A DNA stretch of 64,000 nt from Gimesia chilikensis (GTDB lineage: Bacteria; Planctomycetota; Planctomycetia; Planctomycetales; Planctomycetaceae): the NCBI RefSeq assembly GCF_008329715.1, contig NZ_VTSR01000010.1, forward strand, positions 62,001-126,000, in the 5' to 3' direction. The translations under genes were made by a program, and so were the position numbers. Shown here piece by piece: positions 34,986 to 45,600 of this stretch; position 1 is the first letter of the stretch; every line of letters starts with the position of its first letter. Under the pieces are notes generated by a model. The model was not told the DNA's origin. It did no database searches and saw only the letters and a list, made by a program, of their open reading frames with translations.

Positions 34986-36569
34986 ATGAAGTTTGTTGAA
35001 GGCCAGACTGTTGGCATCGACCTCGGAACCACATATTCCGCCATCGCCCAACTCGACAAAGACGGGAATCCCATTTCCCTGAAAAACACGGATGGCCGCT
35101 CGATTACACCTTCGGTAGTTCTGCTGGGAGAAGAGGGACGCGTCGTCGTCGGCCCCTCGTTCGAACGGACGGCGATCGAAGACGATCCCTCCCGCATCAT
35201 CGAAGCAGTCAAACGCCATATGGGCGACGATCACTTTTACGTCGTCTATCAGGAAAAGAAGCTGACCGCGGAATTCCTGTCAGCGTTGATCCTGAAGAAA
35301 ATGAAACAGGATGCGGAAAAAGACATCGGTGCGATCACCAACGCTGTCATCACCGTGCCCTATTACTTCAATGACGTTCGTCGTAAAGCCACTCAGGACG
35401 CCGGCCGGATTGCCGGGCTGAACGTGATTGACATCATCAACGAACCAACAGCAGCCACCCTGGCCTATGCCTGGAAACGGAACGAGCTGGGTAATCCCGA
35501 TGCCATGCCTGACGGCGAACGCACCATTCTGGTTTACGACCTCGGGGGTGGTACATTCGACGTCACAATCGTCCGCTATTCACCTACACAGTTCCGCGTA
35601 CTGGCAACCGACGGGGACGTGATGCTTGGTGGTCTGGACTGGAGTCAGCGAATCGTGGACCACGTCGCGGAACAGTTCAAGAAAAAGTTCGGCAGCGACC
35701 CGCGCGAAGATCCCGTCACCATGCGGACCTGCGTGCAGGAGTGTGAAGACGCCAAGCGGGAACTGAGTCAGAAAGCCCAGGCCCCGGTATCCATTTATCA
35801 CAAAGGGAACACACTGACAGTCGCGTTGACCCGAGGCGATTTCGAACGCATGACCGCCGACCTCCTGCAGCGTACCCGTGACACCACCGAGCTGGTGATG
35901 CAGCAGGCAGGCGTCGAAAAAGGAGAACTGGACGACGTCGTACTGGTGGGTGGTTCAACCCTGATGCCCGTGGTCGAAGAGATGCTCAAGACCGTCTGTG
36001 GTCGCGAGCCATCCCGCAGCATGAACCCGGAAGAAGCCGTTGCCCAGGGAGCCGCGATCCATGCGGCCATTCTGGAAGCCCGCGCTACCGGCGGTGAAAG
36101 CCGCATGGCCCAGGCAGTTAACAAGCGTCTGCGAAACGTCAGCACGGCAGACGTGAACTCGCACTCGCTGGGTGTAAAGATCACCGATCCCAACGACCGG
36201 ACTCGGAAGATCAATCACATCATGATCAAACGCAATACCGAGATCCCTGCCAGTGTCAGCCAGAAGTTCGTGACAACTTCCGACAACCAGCAGCGGATTC
36301 ACGTGATTATTCTGGAAGGGGAAGCCAGTGATCCGGATGCCTGCACCACCATCGGTGACTTCCGCATCCTGAACCTGCCTCCTAACCTTCCGAAAGGTTC
36401 TCCGGTAGAAGTCACCTACCGGTATGATGCCAACGGCCGAATTCATGCATCTGCCCGGGAACTGACCGGGAACAACGAATCGGCAACGGAAATTGTCCGC
36501 GATTCCGGTCTGGATTCCGAAGGCATTGACCGTTTCGAAGTTCTGGCCAAAGACTACGTGGTCGAATAA
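34986..36569 (+). CDS. Hsp70-family chaperone lacking the lid domain
   Basis: A 527-residue DnaK-like protein. The ATPase domain (about 1-375) has VGIDLGTTYSAIA, TVPYYFNDVRRKATQDAGRI, NEPTAATLAYA, VYDLGGGTFDVTIV and VLVGGSTLMPVVEEML, all intact. The substrate-binding beta domain (about 390-495) has HSLGVKI, KRNTEIPASVSQKFVTTSDN and FRILNLPPNLPKGSPVEVTY. The sequence stops about 30 residues after this, so the helical lid of DnaK (total about 610-640 residues) is missing. It is therefore a specialised Hsp70. The next gene, 105 bases downstream, encodes a J-like membrane protein; no grpE or dnaJ is adjacent. Confidence 0.93.
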   Translation: MKFVEGQTVGIDLGTTYSAIAQLDKDGNPISLKNTDGRSITPSVVLLGEEGRVVVGPSFERTAIEDDPSRIIEAVKRHMGDDHFYVVYQEKKLTAEFLSALILKKMKQDAEKDIGAITNAVITVPYYFNDVRRKATQDAGRIAGLNVIDIINEPTAATLAYAWKRNELGNPDAMPDGERTILVYDLGGGTFDVTIVRYSPTQFRVLATDGDVMLGGLDWSQRIVDHVAEQFKKKFGSDPREDPVTMRTCVQECEDAKRELSQKAQAPVSIYHKGNTLTVALTRGDFERMTADLLQRTRDTTELVMQQAGVEKGELDDVVLVGGSTLMPVVEEMLKTVCGREPSRSMNPEEAVAQGAAIHAAILEARATGGESRMAQAVNKRLRNVSTADVNSHSLGVKITDPNDRTRKINHIMIKRNTEIPASVSQKFVTTSDNQQRIHVIILEGEASDPDACTTIGDFRILNLPPNLPKGSPVEVTYRYDANGRIHASARELTGNNESATEIVRDSGLDSEGIDRFEVLAKDYVVE

Positions 36570-36674
36570 AATCCGGGCAGCGGGTCATCTCCGGCCCGCT
36601 GCTCCCTTTCTCACATGTGTCGCTGATGTTTTTCAATTCGTGATTTCTCAACACAGAGCAAGGAGTTCTCTCAG

Positions 36675-37712
36675 GTGGCAATTGACGTCTACAAGGAATG
36701 GCTGGGAATCCCGGAAGGAGAACGTCCTCCACACCACTACGATTTACTGCGTCTGGTCAAATTCGAAGATGATGAAGAGAAGATTCGAGCTCACTACAAA
36801 AAGCTGAATAATCACGTTCGAAAATACGCCTCCGGAAAATACTCCAACGAATCGCAGGAACTGCTCAACGAGCTGGCTAAGGCCATGCTCTGCCTGACTG
36901 ACCCGGAACGCAAACGCGAGTACGACGAAAGCCTGGGCCGCGAGTTTGATGAAGATGAACTCACCGGTCCACAGTCCGTCGAACAGGTTCTTGTCGAGCA
37001 GGGACACATCACGAAAGAGCAGGCAGCTGAGCTCAAAGATTTTGCAGATCAGCGCGGCTTGACCATGCGGGATGCCGCCGTCCAGATGCGACTGGTCAAC
37101 GGTGCCACCGCCACACAGGCCATGGCCCGCTCGCAGGGCATGCCTTATATCGACCTGGAGGAAACCCAGCCAGACAACGAGATTCTTCTCGAACTCCCCC
37201 AGCACGTCGCTAAACGAAACACGATTCTGCCGCTGTTCATCGACGATGACATGCTGCTGGTTGCCTGTGCGGATCAACCCACCCACGAACTCGAAGATGA
37301 CCTGCGGATGCGATACCAGGTCCCCTCTCGCTGGGTACTCGCGATGCCCCGCTCGATCAACGAGGGGATCAAAAAGTATTACGCAGCCGCTGAAGAGAGC
37401 GAAGCGGAAGAAGAAGTCGCAGTCGAAGAGACCACTTCCAAAAAGTCAGCCAAAGCTGCCAAGCCGGCCAAAAAGCCCGAGAAAAAGAAACCCGCGAAGG
37501 GTGCAAGTCAACTCGCACCCGAGCAACTGAAAGAGAGGAAACAGCTCTCCATCATTTTCAGTGGGTGGGCTTTCATCGCCGCCATTCTGATCGACCAGTT
37601 TGTTCTGAAACCCTATGTCTTTTCACAGACCTGGCCCTGGCCCTGGGTGCTCTCCACCCTTTCCGTGCCAGCGATCGCGTTCTACTGGATGTCGGGAATG
37701 TGGAAGAAATAA
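36675..37712 (+). CDS. Membrane protein with degenerate J domain and MshEN-like domain
   Basis: A 345-residue protein starting with GTG (AAGGAG about 10 bases upstream). Residues about 20-88 resemble a J domain: HYDLLRLVKFEDDEEKIRAH, then NELAKAMLCLTDPERKREYD; but the diagnostic HPD tripeptide is absent (NNHVRKYASGKY in its place). Residues about 98-236 resemble the N-terminal MshEN domain of type II secretion ATPases (VEQVLVEQGHITKEQAAELK, ILLELPQHVAKRNTILPLFI), some of which bind cyclic-di-GMP; the usual RLG opening is not kept. A Lys/Glu/Ala linker follows, then two helices (about 292-312, 323-342). Next to the lidless Hsp70, it is probably its membrane-bound partner. Confidence 0.8.
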   Translation: MAIDVYKEWLGIPEGERPPHHYDLLRLVKFEDDEEKIRAHYKKLNNHVRKYASGKYSNESQELLNELAKAMLCLTDPERKREYDESLGREFDEDELTGPQSVEQVLVEQGHITKEQAAELKDFADQRGLTMRDAAVQMRLVNGATATQAMARSQGMPYIDLEETQPDNEILLELPQHVAKRNTILPLFIDDDMLLVACADQPTHELEDDLRMRYQVPSRWVLAMPRSINEGIKKYYAAAEESEAEEEVAVEETTSKKSAKAAKPAKKPEKKKPAKGASQLAPEQLKERKQLSIIFSGWAFIAAILIDQFVLKPYVFSQTWPWPWVLSTLSVPAIAFYWMSGMWKK

Positions 37713-37714
37713 TC

Positions 37715-37732
37715 ACAGGCTCCCGAGCCTGT
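37715..37732. repeat. Short hairpin between convergent genes
   Basis: ACAGGCTC (37715-37722) and its exact complement (37725-37732) flank two bases. It fills the 19-base gap between the J-like gene and the CBS-domain gene. No T-run, so terminator activity is uncertain. Confidence 0.4.
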
Positions 37733-39030
37733 CAGTCCTCTTCCTCTGCAGATTCACCGGGTGGCTGAGGCTTGAGTTCCGCCACCAGGTGACCCAATTT
37801 GCGGACTTCGATCACTTCCAGTTGATAACCCTGCCAGTCGCAGACATCGCCTACTTCAGGAATGCGTTCCAGTTTTTCGTGGAACATGCCGGCAACGGTC
37901 AGCAGACCGTCATCGGCAATTTCATATTCCTGCTGCAGCTTGCGACAGAGGTAACGCAGGGTTGTGATTCCCTCGACGTGGTACACGCCCGGTTCAACTT
38001 CACGCACCGGATCGCGGCGTAAAATGCGCCTGGCCCGACTCGGCTCCGGAGACAAAATCGTATCGATGATATCATCAAAGGCGACGATGCCAATCGTTTC
38101 CCCGTATTCGTCGACGACCGAAGCGAAGTTACACTCTTCTGCCTGAAACCGGGTGTAAACGTCTGCCAGGTTCGAACACCAGGGCACATGAATGACCCGC
38201 TTCGATTTCTTATTCAGCGAGGAAGTAGAAAACGAAGACAGCTCGGCTAAGGAAATAATGCGATCGATCTCTTCCGAATCCACTCCCTGTTTGCGGAGGA
38301 TAATATAATCGGTATTGGGGGTAATCCGGGTCAGGTCTTCCAGCTGCAGAGGCATGTTGAACGTGAGATAAGTCCCCCGGGGACGCATCGCCTCTTCAAC
38401 GAGGATTTCCGAAAGGTCCAGAATGTTATGCAGGATCTGCCGCTCGTGGCGAATCACTTCTTCACTCGCCCCTGAAGCATCGACGGCACGTTCCAGGTCT
38501 TCGGAATGCAGGTACGACTCTTTCTGGATATGCGGCCAGAAAGTCCGCCGCATCAGACGACTGATTTTCTGTAACAGCGGGATTACCGGGTCCAGCACGC
38601 GGATCGAAAATGCCAGCGGCCAGCTGACCAGGATTGCAATTTTCTTGCGGAATACAATCGAAAGACTTTTGGGAAGCACTTCCCCAAACAGGATGATCGC
38701 CAGCAGACTGCCCACCGTGAAAAATCCGGCCGCAGCAGTCTGTCCCTCGTCTGCTAATTCCTTGGCTATCACACCGGAGACCGCGAAGTAGGACAGGTTG
38801 ATCAGCAGGTTCCAGAACAGAACCGCCGTCAACAGGCGATCCGCATCGGCGGCCAGAGCAGCAACAATCTGTTCGCTGGACTTTCCCTTGCTGAACTGGC
38901 GGAGCTCAGCACGAGAGAGATAGAAGATGGCAGTCTCACTACCGGAAAAGAATCCGGAGGCACAGATCAGAGCCAGCAGAGCCAGGGCTCCGGGAAACCA
39001 GATTGCAATCGTATCAATTAATGCGATCAT
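37732..39030 (-). CDS. CNNM/CorC-type protein (DUF21, CBS pair, CorC-HlyC domain)
   Basis: A 432-residue membrane protein of the hemolysin C/CNNM family, linked to magnesium or cobalt transport. The DUF21 part (about 10-190) has ASGFFSGSETAIFYLSRAEL and FGEVLPKSLSIVFRKKIAI; the CBS pair (about 205-335) includes RPRGTYLTFNMPLQLEDL and FASVVDEYGETIGIVAFDDI; the C-terminal transporter-associated domain ends with GDVCDWQGYQLEVIEVRKL. Complete. It is 20 bases downstream of the ABC-2 permease gene and probably co-transcribed. Confidence 0.93.
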   Translation of the reverse strand: MIALIDTIAIWFPGALALLALICASGFFSGSETAIFYLSRAELRQFSKGKSSEQIVAALAADADRLLTAVLFWNLLINLSYFAVSGVIAKELADEGQTAAAGFFTVGSLLAIILFGEVLPKSLSIVFRKKIAILVSWPLAFSIRVLDPVIPLLQKISRLMRRTFWPHIQKESYLHSEDLERAVDASGASEEVIRHERQILHNILDLSEILVEEAMRPRGTYLTFNMPLQLEDLTRITPNTDYIILRKQGVDSEEIDRIISLAELSSFSTSSLNKKSKRVIHVPWCSNLADVYTRFQAEECNFASVVDEYGETIGIVAFDDIIDTILSPEPSRARRILRRDPVREVEPGVYHVEGITTLRYLCRKLQQEYEIADDGLLTVAGMFHEKLERIPEVGDVCDWQGYQLEVIEVRKLGHLVAELKPQPPGESAEEED

Positions 39031-39050
39031 CGTGAAACGGGACGGCCGCT

Positions 39051-40817
39051 CTATCCTTTATCGTAAGTAGTTTTTCCCAGGGCAACATCGAACTCAGATA
39101 CTGCGGGAATATACATGGAAAGCACGGGCAGACCGTAGGCAAACAGAATCGTCACCAGCACACCCAGTGTGCCTCCCAGTAAAAACGAAGTAATAGCATA
39201 AAAGGTCAGGAACGGAAGCAGCCAGGCGGAAATCGCCAGAGCCCGCGACGGGTTCCGATGTGTCAGAGCCGAATGCAGGGCGGCACTTCCCACGACGATA
39301 AACACCAGAAAGCTCTGCAGCTGCAGGGCAAACGAGGAGCGGGCCTGCACCAGCAGGATCATGAAAATCCCGATCCCGATAAACAGGAAGAACATCGTTC
39401 CCAGACTACCGCCGATAGCCGAACGGCTGTTGTCATAGGTCAATCCCATGTGCAGGCCGAGCACGATCGAGAAGATCATCAACGCCAGGAAGCCGATCAG
39501 GGCACACAGAAAACCTTCGACCGAAAATGCCCCCTGTGCCACGAGGTAGCACAGAATCAGTACAGGCACCAGGATCAGTTCTTTGCTGTTATAGAAAATA
39601 CCGCCCAGCTTGCCGAGCACGAATTCCTTCGCGGAAATATCGGTCACCAGCAGCAGTTCAAGTGTTTTACTGTCCTTTTCCGAGGTGATCGACGTCACCG
39701 CCTGCGTATTCGCCAGGACGAGGCTCAACCAGGCAATCCCGGCAAACGCGAGCCCCTGGGGCGGAATCACTCCGAGGTACAGCATTCCTTCCGCGGCCGC
39801 TTCGGAACTGGTCGCCGACCAGAGCAGGAAACCGGCCAGCAGAAAGTAAGCCAGCTTGATCACAAACACTTTGCGACCGTAGGCCTTCGTCATGATCTCA
39901 CGCCAGATGACCGGGTTTGACCAGATGGCTCGTGACTTTTCCTTAACGATAACTGGCTGCTGTACAGCCTGGGCTTCCCCTTCTTTTTCTGCTTTGGGGG
40001 TCGCTTTGTAAACCGACCGGGACGGATTCCAGACACGCAGCCGGAAAACGGTAAACACCCGCAAGGCGATTCCCAGTACAGCCAGGCTGATCAGTGAAGG
40101 CCAGGCACTCACGGAGATCGGAGAAAGACCGGTATTCAGCGAGAGCGGATTCAGAATTTCATACAAGGCCCGGAAAGGATCCAGGCCGGCGATCCAGGGG
40201 CGAATTGCTGATGCAGGTCCGACCAGACCGACCAGTAGTTCCACAACTCCCAGAAAGACCACCATCCCCAATACACTGATAGCCAGCGTCTGGAACGTTT
40301 TCTCCCGCCAGAACGCCACCAGGGCGGCCCAGCTTCCCGTGGCATACACGGTGATCAGGCAGATCAGTTCCATCCAGAGAATCTGGGCCAGTTCAACGCC
40401 TCCCAGCAGATGCAGGAATATACACACGGGGACTGACGCCGCCAGCAAGACGTACACAATCAGCAGACTGGACTGGGTTTTCCCACTGACCAGCTCCCGG
40501 TCCTTGAGTTCGGTCATCAGCAGCAGAATCAGGGTGCCGCGGTCTTTTTCCTGCGCAATGCTTCCCGCAGAAAACAGGAGTGTAAAAAACATCACCAGCA
40601 GCAACTGCAGAAACGAGATCATCTGAAAGATGAGATTTCCCAGCCGGGCAAATTCACCAATGGTGGTGGTCTGAATCTGCTGCGTTCCCAGGATCGTCTG
40701 GCCGGCGGTGAAAATCAGAATGAACACTGCAGCCACATAGCCGGAACGAATCAGGTAATGCCGGATCTGTCGGGGTGACGTCAGTGCTTCCCGAATGAAA
40801 ATAGGATTGTTGAACAA
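39051..40817 (-). CDS. Double-length ABC-2 type permease
   Basis: A 588-residue protein with about 12 hydrophobic helices in two similar halves. Each half carries the same loop: GSIAQEKDRGTLILLLMTEL followed by SGK in the first, TSITSEKDSKTLELLLVTDI followed by LGK in the second. This is an internal duplication of an ABC-2 permease. A charged linker (about 270-300) with KATPKAEKEGEAQAVQQP joins the halves. No ATP-binding subunit lies next to it, so its ATPase must be elsewhere or the gene acts with another partner. Substrate unknown. Confidence 0.85.
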   Translation of the reverse strand: MFNNPIFIREALTSPRQIRHYLIRSGYVAAVFILIFTAGQTILGTQQIQTTTIGEFARLGNLIFQMISFLQLLLVMFFTLLFSAGSIAQEKDRGTLILLLMTELKDRELVSGKTQSSLLIVYVLLAASVPVCIFLHLLGGVELAQILWMELICLITVYATGSWAALVAFWREKTFQTLAISVLGMVVFLGVVELLVGLVGPASAIRPWIAGLDPFRALYEILNPLSLNTGLSPISVSAWPSLISLAVLGIALRVFTVFRLRVWNPSRSVYKATPKAEKEGEAQAVQQPVIVKEKSRAIWSNPVIWREIMTKAYGRKVFVIKLAYFLLAGFLLWSATSSEAAAEGMLYLGVIPPQGLAFAGIAWLSLVLANTQAVTSITSEKDSKTLELLLVTDISAKEFVLGKLGGIFYNSKELILVPVLILCYLVAQGAFSVEGFLCALIGFLALMIFSIVLGLHMGLTYDNSRSAIGGSLGTMFFLFIGIGIFMILLVQARSSFALQLQSFLVFIVVGSAALHSALTHRNPSRALAISAWLLPFLTFYAITSFLLGGTLGVLVTILFAYGLPVLSMYIPAVSEFDVALGKTTYDKG

Positions 40818-40901
40818 TGCTCTCTGGCCTTTTTATCCGATATACGACTGCAGTCAGTCAGAGACGCCCTTCTCCCCTCGACCGGTTATGTTTTTATGAT
40901 A

Positions 40902-41894
40902 TTAGATCGATCTCTGGATGGCAAATTCGGTCAGTTCCTCAAGAATCTGTCGTGTGGGTGAAGCGGCACATACCTTGAGCGATTCCCGCGCCTGGCGGGC
41001 AAAATCCCGTGCCCGGTTGGCAGCATATTCGATGGCGTCGCTGTTCTTGATGAACTGTGCCAGCCGCGCTTTGGTCTGCGGGTCGGGTTGTGAGAGGATT
41101 TCCTGAATCGTCGCCTGATCGGCAGGACTGCTCTGGTCCAGCAGGCGGATCAGGGGGAGTGTCAGCTTTTCTTTCTGCAGGTCTGAACCCAATGATTTGC
41201 CCATCTGCTCTTCGTCACCGAGCAGGTCGAGCAGGTCATCGGTAATCTGGAAGGCGACTCCCAGGGCGCGACCATAATCTTCCAGGGCAGTCACCACGGT
41301 CTCGTCGGCTCCCGCATACAGGGCTCCGAGCTCGGTACTGATGGCACAGAGTTCCGCAGTTTTCCCGTTGATGATCTGCAGATATTGTTCTTCCGACAAG
41401 GCCACGTTACCCCGTTCGTAGATCTGGGCCAGTTCGCCTTCGCAGACCAGATTGGTCGCCCGCCCAATCAGTCGACAGGCGCGGGCATCGCCCAGGCTGG
41501 CACTCAGATGGAACGCATGGGTGAAAAGGAAATCGCCGACCAGTACGCTGGTTTCGTTATTCCAGCGGGAATTGACGGTCGCGACATGTCTGCGGATCAG
41601 GGCGTCGTCCAGAACATCGTCATGCACCAGCGTCGCCAGATGAATCATCTCGACCACTGAGGCCAGCACATAGTGGCTCTCTTTAATGCCACCCGTCGCG
41701 GCAGCGGAGAGCAGCAGCAGGATCGGACGGAGCCGTTTTCCCTGAAAGCGGGTGATATGCTGCAAAACGTCGTGCACGTAAGGATGCTTCGAGCTGACTT
41801 CGCTCAAAAAGACTTGCTCTGCCTGTGCCAGTTCACCGCCAATTAACTCTTCGACACGTGCCAGCAGGTCATGTGTCGTAAGATGCTCCCCCAT
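40902..41894 (-). CDS. Polyprenyl diphosphate synthase
   Basis: A 330-residue trans-prenyltransferase. HLATLVHDDVLDDALIRR holds the first DDxxD motif, and AFQITDDLLDLLGDEEQMGK the second with the downstream Lys; FQGKRLRPILLLLSAAATGG is the IPP-binding motif. All catalytic residues are present. It probably makes the octa- or hepta-prenyl chain for quinones, or a chain used by the UbiA enzyme at 30143. Confidence 0.93.
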   Translation of the reverse strand: MGEHLTTHDLLARVEELIGGELAQAEQVFLSEVSSKHPYVHDVLQHITRFQGKRLRPILLLLSAAATGGIKESHYVLASVVEMIHLATLVHDDVLDDALIRRHVATVNSRWNNETSVLVGDFLFTHAFHLSASLGDARACRLIGRATNLVCEGELAQIYERGNVALSEEQYLQIINGKTAELCAISTELGALYAGADETVVTALEDYGRALGVAFQITDDLLDLLGDEEQMGKSLGSDLQKEKLTLPLIRLLDQSSPADQATIQEILSQPDPQTKARLAQFIKNSDAIEYAANRARDFARQARESLKVCAASPTRQILEELTEFAIQRSI

Positions 41895-42149
41895 TACAGC
41901 CTCACCACAATATCGAATCGATTTCCAGTTTTCGTCTGGCGGTCAGTTATTCATCAAATACGGAACATATGAATCGCTTCCGCGGATCATATTCCGCGAC
42001 CATTGTAAGCATTCTACCGGCAGATAGGAATGCAAACAGGGGCCTCTGTTGGATTTCGGGGATGAAATCAGACTTTCCCGTCTGCTGGGGTAAGTCAGCA
42101 GGGTCAGACCAGCTCAGCGTGAACTATACTGCCTCTTACCGCATGATGC

Positions 42150-42629
42150 TCAGGCATCTTCGCGGATAAAATGTCCGCTTTTGCCACCCGACTTTTCCAC
42201 CAGGCGAGTCGGTCCCAGACTCATTCCCCGGTCAACGGCTTTACACATGTCGTAAATGGTGAGTGCTGCAACGCTCACGGCTGTCAGGGCTTCCATTTCC
42301 ACACCTGTTTTCCCATCAATCTTGACGGTGGCGATGATCCGGATAGTAGTCTCGTTCTGAACTTCATAATCCAGACGCACGCTGCTGATACTCAACGGAT
42401 GACACAGGGGAATCAGGTCTGCCGTCTTTTTCGTCGCCATGATCCCGGCGATGCGGGCAATCTCAAGCACGTCTCCCTTAGAGACCTGGCGATCCAGAAT
42501 CAGCCTTTGTGTGGCTGGCTCCATTGTGACGAAGGACTCTGCCACCGCGATCCGCGCGGTCACATCCTTGCCCCCCACATCAACCATGCGGCTGGCGCCC
42601 TCGTCATCAAAATGGGTCAGTTCAGACAT
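42150..42629 (-). CDS. moaC: MoaC, cyclic pyranopterin monophosphate synthase
   Basis: A 159-residue enzyme of molybdenum cofactor synthesis. [60 protein letters not shown] and [10 protein letters not shown] are the family motifs, with the catalytic lysines present. Length as usual. No other moa gene is in the window. Confidence 0.96.
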   Translation of the reverse strand: MSELTHFDDEGASRMVDVGGKDVTARIAVAESFVTMEPATQRLILDRQVSKGDVLEIARIAGIMATKKTADLIPLCHPLSISSVRLDYEVQNETTIRIIATVKIDGKTGVEMEALTAVSVAALTIYDMCKAVDRGMSLGPTRLVEKSGGKSGHFIREDA

Positions 42630-42697
42630 CGCTACCTCGGCTGTGTCAAAGAAATGCGGTCGGTCCCCTCAACTGGAACCGGATACGCAGCCACTGT

Positions 42698-45600
42698 TTA
42701 AGCAGCTTCGGAGGCCCCGTCACCGCCGGAGCTGGACTGCTTGAAGTGACCATCTTCGCTGATGTCATCAAACCGGACGGACATCCGCTTGGAAACCCCA
42801 GACTGTTCCATTGTAACGCCATACAATACGTTACCAACAGTCATCGATCGTTTATTATGCGTGATCATAATGAACTGGGTCGTTTCCTTGAAGTCATCGA
42901 TCAGGCCGGCGTAACGTTCCACGTTTGCTTCATCGAGCGCGGCATCAACCTCGTCCAGAATACAGAACGGGCTGGGCCGGCTGCGGAAGATCGACATCAA
43001 CAGCGCCACCGCGGTCAGGGTCTTTTCACCACCGCTGAGCAGCGTCAGACCGCGCAATTCTTTTCCGGGAGGCCGGGCGACGATTTCGATTCCACATTCG
43101 AGCACATCATCCGGATCTTCCAGAATGATATCGGCTTCACCACCGCCGAACAGTTTACGAAAGATTTCCTGGAAATGCCCCCGTACCACTTCGAACGTAT
43201 CAAAGAACAGCCGCTTACTTTCGACATTGATCCGGCGGATGATTTCTTCCAGTGACGATTTGGCTTCGTTGAGGTCATCCAGCTGTGACTTCATATACTC
43301 AAAGCGGCATTCCAGTTCGTCCAGGTCTTTCAGACTGTCCGAGTTGATGCTGCCCATCATCTTGATTTTCCGCCTCAGTCGGTTTACCTGGGCTTCAATC
43401 TCGGGACGAATTTCGAGGTACAGCTCCGCATTGAAACCCGGTTCAGTCAGCGCATCATCTTCGTTGACCAGCTCGATCTCAACCGGCTCTTCCGGGGTCG
43501 CTGCTTCGAAGTCTTCACTGAGTGCATCCTGCTCGATCGCGTTATCTGCTTCCGGATCTGTTTCCTCTATCTGAGCGACTTGGGTTTCTTCCTCAGCAGC
43601 CTGTTCCCGTTCCGCTTCCGCGATCTCTTCCAGGTGCTGTTTGAGAATCGATTCACCCGAGGAGACGATCTCTTCCAAAGTGAGCTGATACTCTTCCTCA
43701 ATTCGCTCGGCCAGCGTCTTGATTTCATGCTCGATGTCGCGCGTCTTGAATTCCTCTTCGTGCTTCTTATCGCTCAGCTCACGACGTTCCTTGCGAATCG
43801 CTGCCTCTTCGGAACTCAACTGTTTCTTGTACTGGCGTTTATCATCCCGCAACAGAGTCAGGCTGCGTGCCTGCTCCAGGAAGTTTTCCTGAACCAGCAG
43901 CTGTTCATCCAGCAAGGCACGCGTATTCAGAATGTGCAGATTGATCTGGGAATTCTTCTCCAGAGAAGATTCGTACCGCCGATTCGATTCTTCCTGCTGC
44001 TGATGACGCTGTTCCGATTCACTGTTGAGACGACTGAAACGCTGTTCCAGACCGGCCAGACGTTCCTCATGCGTCGCCAGCTCCAGCTTGCGTGCATTCT
44101 GCTGTTCTTTCAGTTCCTGGACTTCGCATTGCTTATCGAGCAGCTGCTGTTCACCTTCCTGAATCAGTGCGTTCAGGCGATCCAGTTCTGATTCCAGCTC
44201 CTGCTTCTCGACCAGCACCGCTTCCGCTTCCGCAGTCAGTTTCGCGGAATGTGCTTCCAGATCGTGCAGGTCACTGAGAACCGTTGCCAGTTCTTCGTTC
44301 AACTGCTCCCGTTTGTGTTCTGCCGAAACCTTGGCTGCTTTTTCCGTGGCCAGAGCTTCGGACGCTTCCTGCATCTGCTCCTGGCAGGTACTGCGTTCCC
44401 CGTCCACCGTAGACAACAGCTCGTCGAGCTTCTCCAACGCGACTTCGTTATCATTCAGTGTGCGGTCGATGCGAATCAGATCATTCTTGAGTTTTCGCAG
44501 TTCACTACGGCGAGTGAAGATCGCTGATTCTCCACCGATCGCCCCAACGAAAATCGACAGGTTATCCTCGACCAGTTCGCCCTGCAGAGTGACGAATCGA
44601 CACTGCTTCCCTTCCTCGCGGGAGAGGCGAACAGCCGTCTCCAGGGAATCCACGATCCAGGTATCGGTCAATAACAGTTCGGCAAGCTGACGGTTCTGGG
44701 GCGTGTCTTTCACCAGTTGATCGGCACGATAAATCACTCCCCGCTCGCTGCTCAGATCCAGTACACCTTCCGGGGAATCCGTCGTTGTTTCCGACTCTGC
44801 CGTCGGTACAGCAAAACTCTCTGGAACCAGGGAATCTGCCGACAGTGTGAACCCACTCCCAGCATTCGGTTCGGCTGCATTCGCAGAGGGATGCGTGATA
44901 AAACCAACGCGACCGGAAATGGAATACTTGCCCTCTTTCAAAAACTGATAGAGCGGATCAAACTCACTGATTACCAGCAGTTGTGACCGACTGCCCAGAG
45001 CGACTTCGAGTAGAGCCGCCTGTTCCAGATCGACATCCAGCAGATCCGCCACGCTCCCCAGGATGGTATTCCAGGGAGGATAGTTTGAGGTCTGGGCGCG
45101 GTTCAGAATGTCTTTCACGCCGATGCTCAAGCCTTCCTGCCGACGCTCCAGATCTTCCAGTACGCTTTTGCGAGCCTGGTACGCAGAGCGACGTTCCCGC
45201 AATTCGGACAGCTGTTGCGTGCGCTGATCCTGCTGACTGAGCAGATCCTGTTGTTTTTCATCGACGGCAGAGAGTGCCTGTGCGAACTCGGCGACTTTAT
45301 CACCCGCGGTGCGGAAGCGCGCAGTACACTCTTCGACCACCGCCTCGGCCTCTTCGACGCGTGCTTCCAGCTGCAGGCGTTTTTCATTCGCCTTGGTCAT
45401 CGAGTTGCTGACAGTTTCCTGCTGAGTCTGCATGGAAAACAGACGATTATCCAGAGCCAGCGACTGCTTGTTGAACTCGTGCATCTGCTGCCGTTTCTGC
45501 TGGATTTCTTCGCTGATCGCATCCAGTTCCGCAGTGACTACGGTAATACGTTCCTGGGCTTCCTGCAGTTTTGCCCGCTGCAGTTCAAAGCCGGCTTCGG

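Noticed and set aside
39258-39920. A 220-codon plus-strand frame
   Set aside because: Antisense to the ABC-2 permease; composition is that of a reverse-frame shadow.
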